This document shows positions 14,726 through 21,890 of a stretch of DNA of 23,069 nt, piece after piece. Source of the DNA: a virus. Under the pieces are notes generated by a model. The model ran no database searches. It was not told the DNA's origin and saw nothing but the letters and a program-made list of their open reading frames with translations. Positions within the stretch are counted from its first letter, which is position 1. The number at the start of each line of letters is the position of its first letter. The stretch lies in IMG/VR virus record IMGVR_UViG_3300049893_000779, positions 1 to 23,069 of that record. One strand, given 5' to 3'. The translations under genes were made by a program, and so were the position numbers.

Positions 14726-15640
14726 ATGCCTACCAATTATGGGGCTTGGAACGCGGGACTTAGCGGGATAATGGGCGGTGCTGAAAGGGGCATGAGCCTT
14801 TATCAAGCCCTGCAGGATGCGGCTATGAAGAAGAAACAGAATGAATTGGCTATGGATTGGGATAGTCCTGTTGACATTCCGGGCATAGGCACTGTTCCTA
14901 AGTCTAAGGCGGCTGAATACAAATTGAAGATGATGGAGATAATGCGTAAACCAGGTGGAACGGGTGCGCCTGCTGGATTGCGTCTTAAGCCGGGTGAAGT
15001 TTGGGATGAAGTCACGCAAAGCATTATTGCGTTGCCGGGAGGTGATCTTTACAAGAACCAAAAAAATAAGTTTTCCCAAGACCTCGCCAATATGAAGGCT
15101 ATTGAGGATAGGTCAACCGATACTGAAAATAAAATAGGTGATCTCCTTAAGGCTCCTGGATTTGAAAGTCAATTTGGGGGTTATAACGCCTATCTTACTA
15201 AACATCTTCCTTGGGGCGGCGCACAAGATGCGGGAGTAAAGGTTGATAGCCTTAAATCTGGACTTATGGCGGCTGGTAAACAAATGATGGCCTCCGGTGG
15301 AGCTATTGGTCAAATCACGGAAAGGGAATGGCCTATCCTTGAAGGCATGATTGCTCGTATTAGCCCCACGATGAGTGAAGATGAAGCGAGAAACACACTA
15401 GAGGGCATTAAGGCAAAAATGGAGGGAATTAAGAGGCGAGCCCAAGAAGCCTATCAAAGTGAATGGGGCGGCTCTCAATTTGAAAGGGAGCAGGGGATGA
15501 AGCCTTTATTGCCTCCTGCGCTTTCAGGAATCACGAATCAAAACAATGATCTATCTGCCGCTGATAAAATTCTTTCAAACCCTTCTGCCTATCCTGCCGA
15601 TATGGTGGCAGAAGCAAAGTTATTGAAAGGCATCAAGTAA
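14726..15640 (+). CDS. Putative internal virion protein, helical
   Basis: 304 residues, starting 2 nt after the preceding stop with GGAG overlapping that stop. It is mainly helical and charged. An N-terminal Gly/Met/Ala-rich segment (LSGIMGGAERGMSLYQALQD) is followed by IPGIGTVPKSKAAEYKLKMM. A middle domain has ITEREWPILEGMIARISPTM followed by SEDEARNTLEGIKAKMEG. That acidic/helical pattern recurs in podovirus proteins encoded just before the large ejection protein. It has no enzyme motif. The gene overlaps the next one by TAATG, so the two are translated together and may form one ejection complex. Confidence 0.6.
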   Translation: MPTNYGAWNAGLSGIMGGAERGMSLYQALQDAAMKKKQNELAMDWDSPVDIPGIGTVPKSKAAEYKLKMMEIMRKPGGTGAPAGLRLKPGEVWDEVTQSIIALPGGDLYKNQKNKFSQDLANMKAIEDRSTDTENKIGDLLKAPGFESQFGGYNAYLTKHLPWGGAQDAGVKVDSLKSGLMAAGKQMMASGGAIGQITEREWPILEGMIARISPTMSEDEARNTLEGIKAKMEGIKRRAQEAYQSEWGGSQFEREQGMKPLLPPALSGITNQNNDLSAADKILSNPSAYPADMVAEAKLLKGIK

Positions 15641-17547
15641 TGGGATTGGCTGATAAGCTATCTGCATTTGAGGCTACACAGACTAAACCGCAAGGGAGTT
15701 TAGCTGATAGGCTTAGTGCGTTTGAAAAATCCCAAAGCGCATCTATGCCACAGGCGCAAGAGGCTAATGAGCCTTCATTTGCTTCATTCCTTCCTTTTGG
15801 CGCTACGGGTGAACGCTTGGCGCAAGGTAAAGGATTTGGCTATGATGAAGGTGCAGAAGGCGCTTCGAGGGCGGCGGGTGATATTGCCACGGGAGCAGGG
15901 GCTATTGGTGCTGGTGCTGCGGCGGGTGCGGCTGGTGCGCCCATTGCACCTGTGCTTGGGGCTGGGTTGGCTGGTGCTGGATTAGCAGGCCTTGTTGGGT
16001 ATGGCGCTGAAAAAATGGGTATAACGCCAGCCCTTAAAAGTGCATCGGAAAAAATGAGGCAAGATTTACTGCCGAAAATATTAACCGAGCCTCAAACCCA
16101 AAGTGTTCCGGCAAATTTCGCTTTACAATTACTTGGCATGGCTACCCCCGTGGGGCAGGCCTCATTAGCGCTTGAATCCCTCCCTCTTGCGGCTCAATTT
16201 GCTGCGGGGGCTAAAGGCGCTAAAATGGGTGCTGGAGCCATAAATAGATTGGGCCAAATGGCAGAGGCTAAAGTTCCTCAAGCCGTTCTTGATCTTGAAA
16301 AATATGGAGGAAAGCCTACCCCTGCGGCTAGTGGTGGCGCATTAGCTAAGACGCTTGAATTTTCTGCAAGGTCGAATCCATTGATGCAAATGATAGATAA
16401 CCTCGGATTCAAGGGTGCCGATGAAGCTAACATGGCTGCGGCTCAAAAGTTTGCAGAGGGTAAATTTGGCTCAGATATCAAGATGGGTGTTCGGCCTGCA
16501 ATTGGCGAAACTATGCGTGGCCTTCTTAATGAGCTTGCGGGACGCAGGGCGGCTAAGTATGAGCCTGCGGTAGAGGCGCTTTCACAGGCTAAGGGCTTTC
16601 CTAATTACTCTAATACGCTTTTGAAAGCAGTTGAAGGCGCGGCTGAATCTCTTAACGTTACAGGTTCAGCTAAGAAAGCATTTCTTTCTGCGGCTAAAGA
16701 ATCACTCAAAGGCGCTAATACGCCTATGAAGGTTGACAAGGCGCTTACTGATATTCGGATAAAGTTTGCCGATAAGCTGAAGGGTGTAACGGACAAACGC
16801 GCCTTAGATCAACTTGACCGTGATTTCGGTTCCATGAGCCAAGCCCTTAAACGCGCTAACTACGATGCTCTAAATAAAATTCAGCCTGGTTTGGGTGATG
16901 AAATTGCTCAAGCCAAGGGAGAATATGCTGGAGCTTCTCAGGTGATAGCTCCTATGGCTAAAGTTATGAAGGCAAGAGGTCAAAAGCCAGAAGCGATCAT
17001 GGGCGATATCTTAAATCAGGGTAGTGAAGGCATAAAGGCTATGATGGCTGAATTGACACCTTCCGAGAAAGTAGCTTTCCAAAAGGATTTCGCAAGATTT
17101 ATTTTGGAAGAGTCAAAAAAAGGCGATAAGGGGCCTAGTGCGGCTACTATCAAGACAATGCTGGGGGGGAGATACAAGGATATTGCTCCTGTAATTGGAG
17201 GTGAAGGAATCACAAATCTAACCCGCCTTGCCGAAATGATGGAAGCGGCTAAACTTGGTGAATTGTATTCTCAAAACCCTAGCGGTTCAGGTTCAACAAT
17301 TGCCAAGTTTGGTCAATTGGGGGCATTGTTTGACCCTACGTTTACAGCGCAAGGCCCGATGCTTGCTAAAACAGCATTTATAGACGCGCCTTATGCTTTA
17401 GCGGGTGGGCCTGTAATGAAGGCGCTTGGTGCGACAAAGAAAACGGTGGGTAAATTGGCGGGTGGAGGAAAGAAGCCTAATCTACCGCCTGATCTTTTAC
17501 GCGCACTATCCGTAATGAACGCAGCGCCTGCGGCAATTGCGAGATAG
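15640..17547 (+). CDS. Large putative internal virion (ejection) protein
   Basis: 635 residues, coupled to the previous gene by a TAATG junction. It opens with two tandem copies of a short motif (LADKLSAFE at 3-11 and LADRLSAFE at 21-29). A long Gly/Ala-rich membrane-active stretch follows near 78-125 (GAGAIGAGAAAGAAGAP and GAGLAGAGLAGLVGYG). Then comes a large helical, Ala/Lys-rich body with repeated KAxxxA patterns (AKFADKLKG-type helices near 375-400). Such glycine-zipper plus long helical proteins are the largest ejection proteins in podoviruses. No transglycosylase or peptidase active site is seen. The role is inferred from order and composition. Confidence 0.65.
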   Translation: MGLADKLSAFEATQTKPQGSLADRLSAFEKSQSASMPQAQEANEPSFASFLPFGATGERLAQGKGFGYDEGAEGASRAAGDIATGAGAIGAGAAAGAAGAPIAPVLGAGLAGAGLAGLVGYGAEKMGITPALKSASEKMRQDLLPKILTEPQTQSVPANFALQLLGMATPVGQASLALESLPLAAQFAAGAKGAKMGAGAINRLGQMAEAKVPQAVLDLEKYGGKPTPAASGGALAKTLEFSARSNPLMQMIDNLGFKGADEANMAAAQKFAEGKFGSDIKMGVRPAIGETMRGLLNELAGRRAAKYEPAVEALSQAKGFPNYSNTLLKAVEGAAESLNVTGSAKKAFLSAAKESLKGANTPMKVDKALTDIRIKFADKLKGVTDKRALDQLDRDFGSMSQALKRANYDALNKIQPGLGDEIAQAKGEYAGASQVIAPMAKVMKARGQKPEAIMGDILNQGSEGIKAMMAELTPSEKVAFQKDFARFILEESKKGDKGPSAATIKTMLGGRYKDIAPVIGGEGITNLTRLAEMMEAAKLGELYSQNPSGSGSTIAKFGQLGALFDPTFTAQGPMLAKTAFIDAPYALAGGPVMKALGATKKTVGKLAGGGKKPNLPPDLLRALSVMNAAPAAIAR

Positions 17548-17551
17548 GAAT

Positions 17552-17580
17552 AAAAAAAATAGGCCATAGAAAGTGGCCTA
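17552..17580 (-). terminator. Intrinsic terminator acting on leftward transcripts
   Basis: Read on the minus strand, TAGGCCA and TGGCCTA (17560-17566 and 17574-17580) form a 7-bp stem with a 7-nt loop, followed by eight T (17552-17559). On the plus strand no T-run follows, so it should stop only leftward transcription. It lies just after the last internal virion gene. It would stop antisense transcription reaching the virion genes, for example from the leftward operon at the right end. Confidence 0.6.
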
Positions 17581-17651
17581 AAGCAAGTAAGAACAAGAAA
17601 AATATTACCTGAAACATGGTAGTATCATAACAAGAAACGGAGGTTTGGACA

Positions 17652-17837
17652 ATGGGAGAGCTAAAGGAAGCGCTTATGGAAGCCGCCATGAAGCATAAGA
17701 ACGTAACGGCATACACCAAGGGCCGTTTGGCGGAGGAATTGAAAAAGGCGCGGCAACGGGCCAAGGATGAGAAGTTAGCGGCTGGGGGCGAATCAAACGC
17801 GGGTCGGGAAGCGTGGCTGGCCCTCAATGACGAATAG
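17652..17837 (+). CDS. 61-residue basic helical protein
   Basis: ATG 17652 follows GGAGG (17639-17643) with good spacing, after a 104-nt gap that contains the leftward terminator. The product is one or two charged helices (LKEALMEAAMKHKNVTAYTK, RLAEELKKARQRAKDEK), rich in Lys, Ala and Glu, without membrane segment or known motif. Possible roles are a nucleic-acid-binding or small structural protein; neither is supported beyond charge. It precedes a 13-residue basic ORF with an equally strong SD. Confidence 0.65.
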   Translation: MGELKEALMEAAMKHKNVTAYTKGRLAEELKKARQRAKDEKLAAGGESNAGREAWLALNDE

Positions 17838-17845
17838 GAGGGAAT

Positions 17846-17887
17846 ATGCCAAAAAAGAAAAAGGCTAAAAAGTCCGCTTACGTCTAA
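17846..17887 (+). CDS. 13-residue highly basic microprotein
   Basis: ATG 17846 follows GGAGGG (17837-17842), placed right at the previous stop, and encodes MPKKKKAKKSAYV before TAA. Seven of 13 residues are Lys. The strong, well-placed SD and the hairpin right after the stop suggest a real translated unit, but coding cannot be proved at this length. A DNA- or capsid-lumen-binding peptide, or a leader peptide controlling the downstream gene, are the obvious options. Confidence 0.4.
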   Translation: MPKKKKAKKSAYV

Positions 17888-17894
17888 AAAGCTC

Positions 17895-17911
17895 ACCCCG
17901 GCTTGAGGGGT
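17895..17911 (+). terminator. Weak hairpin after the 13-residue ORF
   Basis: ACCCC (17895-17899) and GGGGT (17907-17911) pair around a 7-nt loop; an alternative CTCA/TGAG stem uses the same bases. AACATAACTTTT follows, so any termination would be weak. The sequence around it (A-run, CTCACCCCG, TTGAGG) closely resembles the hairpin at 414-440. Confidence 0.3.
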
Positions 17912-17943
17912 AACATAACTTTTACTACATGGAGGTAAACGAA

Positions 17944-18519
17944 ATGAAAAAAATGCTCATGGTTCTTTCTTTGGCGCTGGCTTCAATTGTTGAAGCTGGC
18001 CCTAGGTTCTCGTATGTGTTTGTTCAGCCCCGCCAGTTTTTGCAGGGTGATGGCTTCACGGCTCCCCTTTCGGCGGCATCTAATAGCGCAATCTATTGGT
18101 CTATGTTCAAGAGCAATACGGTTGGGTCTATGGCTGCTGCCACGGGCGTATCAATGACAGCGCAGTTTAAGGTTCCCACCAATTTCAAGCCTGGTTATCC
18201 GCTTACCATTGGTTTCACTTGCGCTTATTCTGGCGTGACCAATTCGGCGGTTCTGTCCGGGACGGCTAAGGTTCAGGTTGCTGGTTATTCCGATTATGGA
18301 TTTATCACTTCCACGGCCCTTACTGTTTCGTCACAGATTCAGATCACCAACGCTAATACCTATGGTGGCCCCACGCAGTATGAGCTGGTTGACATTCCCA
18401 ATGTCTATCCCGGCTCCATTATTGATGTGTATCTTGAGCGTATTGCGGGAACAAACTCGGTTCTGCATCTTTACGAGGTGTGGGCCAAGTTTGAGCCGTC
18501 TTCTGGCTGGCTCTGGTAA
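17944..18519 (+). CDS. Secreted beta-rich protein with Sec signal peptide
   Basis: The start is ATG 17944, 8 nt after GGAGG (17931-17935); an in-frame ATG at 17929 precedes that site and is unlikely. Residues 1-18 are a signal peptide (MKKMLMVLSLALASIVEA) with an excellent cleavage site before GPRF. The mature part, about 170 residues, is Thr/Ser/Gly/aromatic-rich and predicted all-beta. The FKPGYPLTIGFTCAYSGV and AVLSGTAKVQVAGY stretches and a C-terminal VLHLYEVWAKFEPSSGW are typical of jelly-roll modules. It is unrecognised by family. It would be exported to the periplasm or cell surface and not built into the virion in the cytoplasm, unless the signal is ignored. Confidence 0.7.
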   Translation: MKKMLMVLSLALASIVEAGPRFSYVFVQPRQFLQGDGFTAPLSAASNSAIYWSMFKSNTVGSMAAATGVSMTAQFKVPTNFKPGYPLTIGFTCAYSGVTNSAVLSGTAKVQVAGYSDYGFITSTALTVSSQIQITNANTYGGPTQYELVDIPNVYPGSIIDVYLERIAGTNSVLHLYEVWAKFEPSSGWLW

Positions 18520-18526
18520 GTCAACT

Positions 18527-18554
18527 AAAGCCGTTAAGGAAACTTAACGGCTTT
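18527..18554 (+). terminator. 12-bp hairpin with GAAA tetraloop after the secreted-protein gene
   Basis: AAAGCCGTTAAG (18527-18538) and CTTAACGGCTTT (18543-18554) pair perfectly around GAAA. The arms begin with AAA and end with TTT, the form of a short bidirectional terminator, but no longer T-run follows. It separates the secreted protein from the lysis genes and could partly terminate transcription or protect the 3' end of the upstream mRNA. Confidence 0.6.
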
Positions 18555-18576
18555 GATGGACTTACAAGGGGGAGAA

Positions 18577-18795
18577 ATGCCATTAGATGACAAAGATAAA
18601 GAATGGCTGGCGCTGACGCTTGAGAATGCACACCTGAAGGCTGCCGAAAGGCACCGAAAAGAGGATCATGAGCCACTTGAGCAAGCTGTGGCAAGCATGA
18701 AAGCCAAGAGCGCTGTCAATTCACGTTGGATGAAGGCGGCATTAACGGCGGCGGCTAGTGCATTGGGAATACATGGTGTGAAGGCCATGCACTAA
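18577..18795 (+). CDS. 72-residue hypothetical protein before the lysis genes
   Basis: ATG 18577 follows AAGGGGGAG at good spacing. Upstream in-frame TTG/ATG codons (18553 and 18556) overlap the hairpin and are rejected. The first 55 residues are a charged, mostly helical region (DKDKEWLALTLENAHLKAA). The end is a short Ala-rich mildly hydrophobic helix (WMKAALTAAASALGIHGV), too weak to call a confident membrane span. It overlaps the endolysin start (TAATG) and may be a lysis accessory or regulator. Confidence 0.65.
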   Translation: MPLDDKDKEWLALTLENAHLKAAERHRKEDHEPLEQAVASMKAKSAVNSRWMKAALTAAASALGIHGVKAMH

Positions 18796-19169
18796 TGCCT
18801 GAATTCAGCGAAAAATCCAAGGCGCGGCTTTCAACGTGCTGTCAGGAATTGCAGGATGTGTTTAACGCTGTGATTCGTGAGGTGGATTGCACCATTATAT
18901 GTGGATTCCGTAACGAAGAAGATCAGAACAAGGCATTTGAGCAGGGTTTTAGCAAAAAGAAGTGGCCTGACGGGAATCACAATAAACAGCCTTCATTAGC
19001 GGTGGATGTTTGCCCGTATCCGATAGATTGGAAGGATGAGAAGCGGTTTAAAGAGTTTTCCGAAGTGGTGAAGTGCAAGGCGGCTGAGTTAGGCATTAGC
19101 ATAACTTGGGGCGGGGACTGGCAGGATTTCGTGGATTTTCCTCATTGGGAGGTAAAGGCAAATGGATAA
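18795..19169 (+). CDS. Endolysin, M15 family L-alanyl-D-glutamate peptidase type
   Basis: A 124-residue single-domain peptidoglycan peptidase that cuts the stem peptide during lysis. It matches the VanY-like M15 endolysins of T5 and ply500 type: TIICGFRNEEDQNKAF (33-48), KKKWPDGNHN with His62, SLAVDVCPYP with Asp71, WGGDW with Asp108, and FPHWE with His117. His62, Asp71 and His117 are the expected zinc ligands and Asp108 the catalytic acid. No cell-wall-binding domain and no signal peptide are present, so release must rely on a holin. Such a holin-like gene follows, overlapping by 8 nt. Confidence 0.9.
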   Translation: MPEFSEKSKARLSTCCQELQDVFNAVIREVDCTIICGFRNEEDQNKAFEQGFSKKKWPDGNHNKQPSLAVDVCPYPIDWKDEKRFKEFSEVVKCKAAELGISITWGGDWQDFVDFPHWEVKANG

Positions 19170-19380
19170 GGATGTTTTAATTCGCTTCATTCAATTCCTT
19201 GAAACGACATTTGCGCGGATTAACTCAAAGCGTTTGATGACGCTTTATGCCTATTTGCTTTTTCTGCTTTACAGCAAGGAAATGACGGATAGTGCGGTTT
19301 TGTATGGAACGCTTGTTACCATACTTGTTCTCTTGCTTTTCATGATGCGGGGTAAAGATTCGGTGGTAGAGGCTAAGTAA
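19162..19380 (+). CDS. Putative holin
   Basis: 72 residues from ATG 19162 (SD GGAGG). It has two hydrophobic segments, LMTLYAYLLFLLY near 25-37 and a stronger one, AVLYGTLVTILVLLLFMM, near 45-62, with charged N- and C-termini. Size, topology and position directly after the endolysin fit a two-span holin that opens the inner membrane. Holins share little sequence, so this is a call from context. The stop overlaps the next start (TAATG). Confidence 0.65.
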   Translation: MDKDVLIRFIQFLETTFARINSKRLMTLYAYLLFLLYSKEMTDSAVLYGTLVTILVLLLFMMRGKDSVVEAK

Positions 19381-20948
19381 TGGCCCCCAAGGATAAGGAT
19401 TACAGCGCGGGTAATGCCCGTATCATGAATGATGATACGGGATTCGCTGTTAATGCAGATAATCCTTTTCCGGTAACTATTGGAGCGGGGCCGTCCAAAA
19501 GCGCCTTTGGCGAGATAGTCGCCATTCCTAATACCCCCTTGATGCAGGGTGACTTTGTTTATGGGAACAATAATCAGCTTTTCAAGACAACACAGCAAGG
19601 AAGCGGAACGGTCACTAATGCAACGGGCATGGCTGTTATCGCTACTGGAGCAAATACTTCAAGCCTTGCCAACATAAGATCAGGGCGCGTTCTCAGATAC
19701 AAGCCTGGTCAGGGGGCTGTGGCTCGGTTTGCCTGCTTGTTCAGCGCGGGGGTTACGGGGAACACTCAAAGCGTAGGCGTGGGGACGGCTGAATCGGGTG
19801 TTTTCTTTGGTCACATTGACAACAACGGGTTTTCCATCATCCATAACCAGACAAACACCCGCGAAATCCAGAGTGTCCAAATCACCACCAAGTCAAGTAA
19901 CAGCCAGAACGCTACCGTTACGCTTGGCGGTGTGGCTTATACGGTTCCCGTGACAAACGGGGCATCGGTGCAGGCTACGGCTTGGGAGATTGCCAGCTTT
20001 GATTACAATTCTTCATTTCCGGGCTGGATTGCAACTGCCGTTGGGGACACCATATATTTTGTGTGCTCTGCGGCAGGGAACCAGACGGGAAGTTTCAGCG
20101 TTTCTTTCCCAACGTCTGGTGTGGCTGGTGCTTTCACCGAAGTCGTAGCGGGTGCGCTTGGAACCACCAATGTAATTTTACAGACGGCTTGGAATGTTGA
20201 CCGGATGAATGGGGCGGGGGGCGCGTTTAACCCATCCGGCCTCACGCTCGACCCGACAAAAATCAACGTTTATGAAATCAAGATGCAGTATCTTGGTGGC
20301 GGTGCTGTCGAGTGCTACATTGAAAACAGCGACACCGGGGCTTTTGTTCTGGTGCATCGGATTAAATACGCTAATCTGAACACGATTCCTAGCTTGAAGA
20401 ATCCCGGTATGCCGTTCCAAGCGTCAAGCCGAAACACTACAAATAATACAGCCGTGACCATCAAGGTGTCATCGTGCGCCTTGTTCCTTCAAGGGCCTCG
20501 CGGATTTCTCGGAATCAAAAACTCAAAAGGTGCTACGCTTGCCGGAGTTACCACGGCAATCACGCCCATTCTCAGTATCAGACCCGGATTGCTTTTCAAC
20601 AACAAGGTGTCAACGTGCGAGATTGTTCCGTATCTTCTCAGCGTGTCAAACATTGGAACCAAGGGCGCACAGATATACGTCTATAAAAACGCCACGTTAA
20701 ATAACACGGCTAACTTTTCAAAGCTGGATGCCACAACGTCCGTTGCAGAAACGGACACCACGGCAACAAGCCTCACGGGGGGGCGGGTTATTGCCACCTT
20801 GGGCATCGGAAACGGAAACAGGGAATCCATTAACCTTAAAGACTTTGAAACCTATGTTGAAACAAATGATATCTTGACCATAGCCGCCGCTTCGGTTACA
20901 GCCACAACCGATATCACCGTGGGTCTGTCATGGGAGGAAGAACAATGA
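19380..20948 (+). CDS. Putative tail fibre or virion structural protein
   Basis: 522 residues, all-beta and Thr/Asn/Gly/Ala-rich, with no signal peptide. The segment SAFGEIVAIPNTPLMQGDFV followed by YGNNNQLF, then VTNATGMAVIATGA near 80-93, RSGRVLRYKPGQGAVARF, and GVGTAESGVFFGHIDNNGFS resembles repeat-bearing structural proteins seen in environmental phages. I cannot name the family. The C-terminal part (ISLRPG-like strands and EIVPYLLSVSNIG) suggests a receptor-binding or fibre-shaft domain. Its location after the lysis genes is unusual for a tail gene but common for late-added fibres. The stop overlaps the next ATG. Confidence 0.55.
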   Translation: MAPKDKDYSAGNARIMNDDTGFAVNADNPFPVTIGAGPSKSAFGEIVAIPNTPLMQGDFVYGNNNQLFKTTQQGSGTVTNATGMAVIATGANTSSLANIRSGRVLRYKPGQGAVARFACLFSAGVTGNTQSVGVGTAESGVFFGHIDNNGFSIIHNQTNTREIQSVQITTKSSNSQNATVTLGGVAYTVPVTNGASVQATAWEIASFDYNSSFPGWIATAVGDTIYFVCSAAGNQTGSFSVSFPTSGVAGAFTEVVAGALGTTNVILQTAWNVDRMNGAGGAFNPSGLTLDPTKINVYEIKMQYLGGGAVECYIENSDTGAFVLVHRIKYANLNTIPSLKNPGMPFQASSRNTTNNTAVTIKVSSCALFLQGPRGFLGIKNSKGATLAGVTTAITPILSIRPGLLFNNKVSTCEIVPYLLSVSNIGTKGAQIYVYKNATLNNTANFSKLDATTSVAETDTTATSLTGGRVIATLGIGNGNRESINLKDFETYVETNDILTIAAASVTATTDITVGLSWEEEQ

Positions 20949-21094
20949 TAAAGAAGCTCATTGAAAAGTGGCGTGAGGGTAAAGTAAAACGTGATTGTGC
21001 TGCCGGAAAGCATAGAGAAGGTGTAAGGGTTATCAAAACAGAGACGGATTCAAAGATTGAAAAATTCTGCCAAACATGTGGGGTGAATCTGTGA
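20945..21094 (+). CDS. 49-residue zinc-finger-like microprotein
   Basis: ATG 20945 overlaps the stop of the fibre-like gene (ATGA) and the frame ends at TGA 21092-21094. The small basic product has Cys18, His23, Cys42 and Cys45 (FCQTCG), the spacing of a minimal zinc ribbon. It is rich in Lys and Arg. It overlaps the following gene's start. Roles such as binding nucleic acid or stabilising a structure are guesses. It is too short for standard ORF callers, but the coupled junctions on both sides argue for translation. Confidence 0.6.
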   Translation: MIKKLIEKWREGKVKRDCAAGKHREGVRVIKTETDSKIEKFCQTCGVNL

Positions 21095-21639
21095 TTTCAG
21101 AATTGGCTTTATGGGCCTGGTCCTATGCAAAGGAGCATTGGGGCGGTATATGTGCCGTTTTGCTTGTTCTGGTCATATTTGACGATGTAATGCTAAGGGG
21201 TAAATTGGCCGCTTGCCAGTCCTCAAAAATGGTATTGGCCCAAGCCCAATCCTTGACCAATACCGCAAGCGCGAATTCGTCTTTAAAGGGCAAAATAACC
21301 ATTCAGCCTTGTGGCGGGGCATCTACCCCTAATGACCGTAAATGCCCTCCCTGTGGGGCTATTACGGTCGATTTCGAGGCATTGAATAACGCATATGCGG
21401 AAGGTGTAGCAAGTCAAAGTCAAAAGGCTGAAATTAAACCTACTAGTGCTGAAAATACAGGGAAATTGAGCCTATGGGCAAGCTACCACGTTTCCAGCCG
21501 CTTTCTCACGATAGGCCCTAGTTATCGCTTCGGCATTTACAGCTTGGGCGCTGGAATTTCCAAACCTGTGAATGACCAAATCTTTAAGAGCTTCGATGGC
21601 CTTGAGCCAGCCCTTTTCGTGAATCTTGGCCCGTTTTGA
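21091..21639 (+). CDS. Membrane-anchored hypothetical protein (spanin-like topology)
   Basis: About 182 residues from GTG 21091, which overlaps the previous TGA and follows GGGG at good spacing; ATG 21076 in the same frame is an alternative without SD. Residues about 12-33 form one membrane span (HWGGICAVLLVLVIF). It is followed by a polar region with Cys pairs (KCPPCG) and a C-terminal beta-like part (LWASYHVSSRFLTIGPSYRF). An N-terminal anchor and an outward domain near lysis genes recall an inner-membrane spanin, but the domain is not the usual coiled coil. Its last 168 nt overlap a gene on the opposite strand. Confidence 0.6.
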   Translation: MISELALWAWSYAKEHWGGICAVLLVLVIFDDVMLRGKLAACQSSKMVLAQAQSLTNTASANSSLKGKITIQPCGGASTPNDRKCPPCGAITVDFEALNNAYAEGVASQSQKAEIKPTSAENTGKLSLWASYHVSSRFLTIGPSYRFGIYSLGAGISKPVNDQIFKSFDGLEPALFVNLGPF

Positions 21640-21807
21640 TTCCCATACCTGGAGGAATCCAATAAGACGGTGGGTGTGGCACCAATAGTCATTCGTCCTT
21701 TCGTGCCTCACCCATCCCCCTTCAAATTCTTCCCAATGGGCCTTGTATTTGTGCAGCTTGACGAAATTCACATCGGCTTGATTGAGGCATTTAGCGCACG
21801 TTTTCAT
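21472..21807 (-). CDS. Zinc-ribbon-like hypothetical protein, leftward operon end
   Basis: 111 residues from ATG 21807, which overlaps the stop of the 28-residue gene (ATGA); a GTG further upstream (21825) is not needed. The N-terminus has CAKC (residues 4-7) and DYWCHTHR near 45-52, a Cys2/Cys-His pattern suitable for one zinc ion. The rest is helical (KGWLKAIEALKDLVIHRFG). The frame runs 168 nt into the convergent membrane-protein gene. Because both frames look protein-like and each is coupled to its own operon, I keep both; one of the two tails could be shorter in reality. Confidence 0.55.
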   Translation of the reverse strand: MKTCAKCLNQADVNFVKLHKYKAHWEEFEGGWVRHERTNDYWCHTHRLIGFLQVWESKRAKIHEKGWLKAIEALKDLVIHRFGNSSAQAVNAEAITRAYREKAAGNVVACP

Positions 21808-21890
21808 GACGGCACCACAATACACACCACGCCAAATATAAAGCCTATGACGAATCCGATCATCAGGTATTTCCAGTCGCGCTCGGTCAC
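21804..21890 (-). CDS. 28-residue single-span membrane microprotein
   Basis: GTG 21890 overlaps the stop of the upstream gene (GTGA) and follows a near-perfect GGAGGTGA at 5-nt spacing. The stop overlaps the next ATG (ATGA). The product starts with a charged MTERDW and continues as one hydrophobic helix (YLMIGFVIGFIFGVVCIVV). The strict coupling on both sides and the SD make it likely to be translated. The function is unknown; it resembles small phage membrane proteins that modulate a host membrane complex, which is only an analogy. Confidence 0.6.
   Translation of the reverse strand: MTERDWKYLMIGFVIGFIFGVVCIVVPS

Noticed and set aside
14423-15079. 218-codon reverse-strand frame with polyproline
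   Set aside because: The complement of Gly-rich codons in the ejection protein gene; low complexity and no upstream signals.
17590-17651. Promoter before the 61-residue gene (TAGTAT-like box)
   Set aside because: No -35 element at acceptable spacing; the match is no better than expected in A/T-rich sequence.
17477-17896. 139-codon reverse-strand frame with hydrophobic stretches
   Set aside because: It crosses two well-supported rightward genes with good SDs and contains the leftward terminator; Ser/Phe-rich shadow of Lys/Glu codons.
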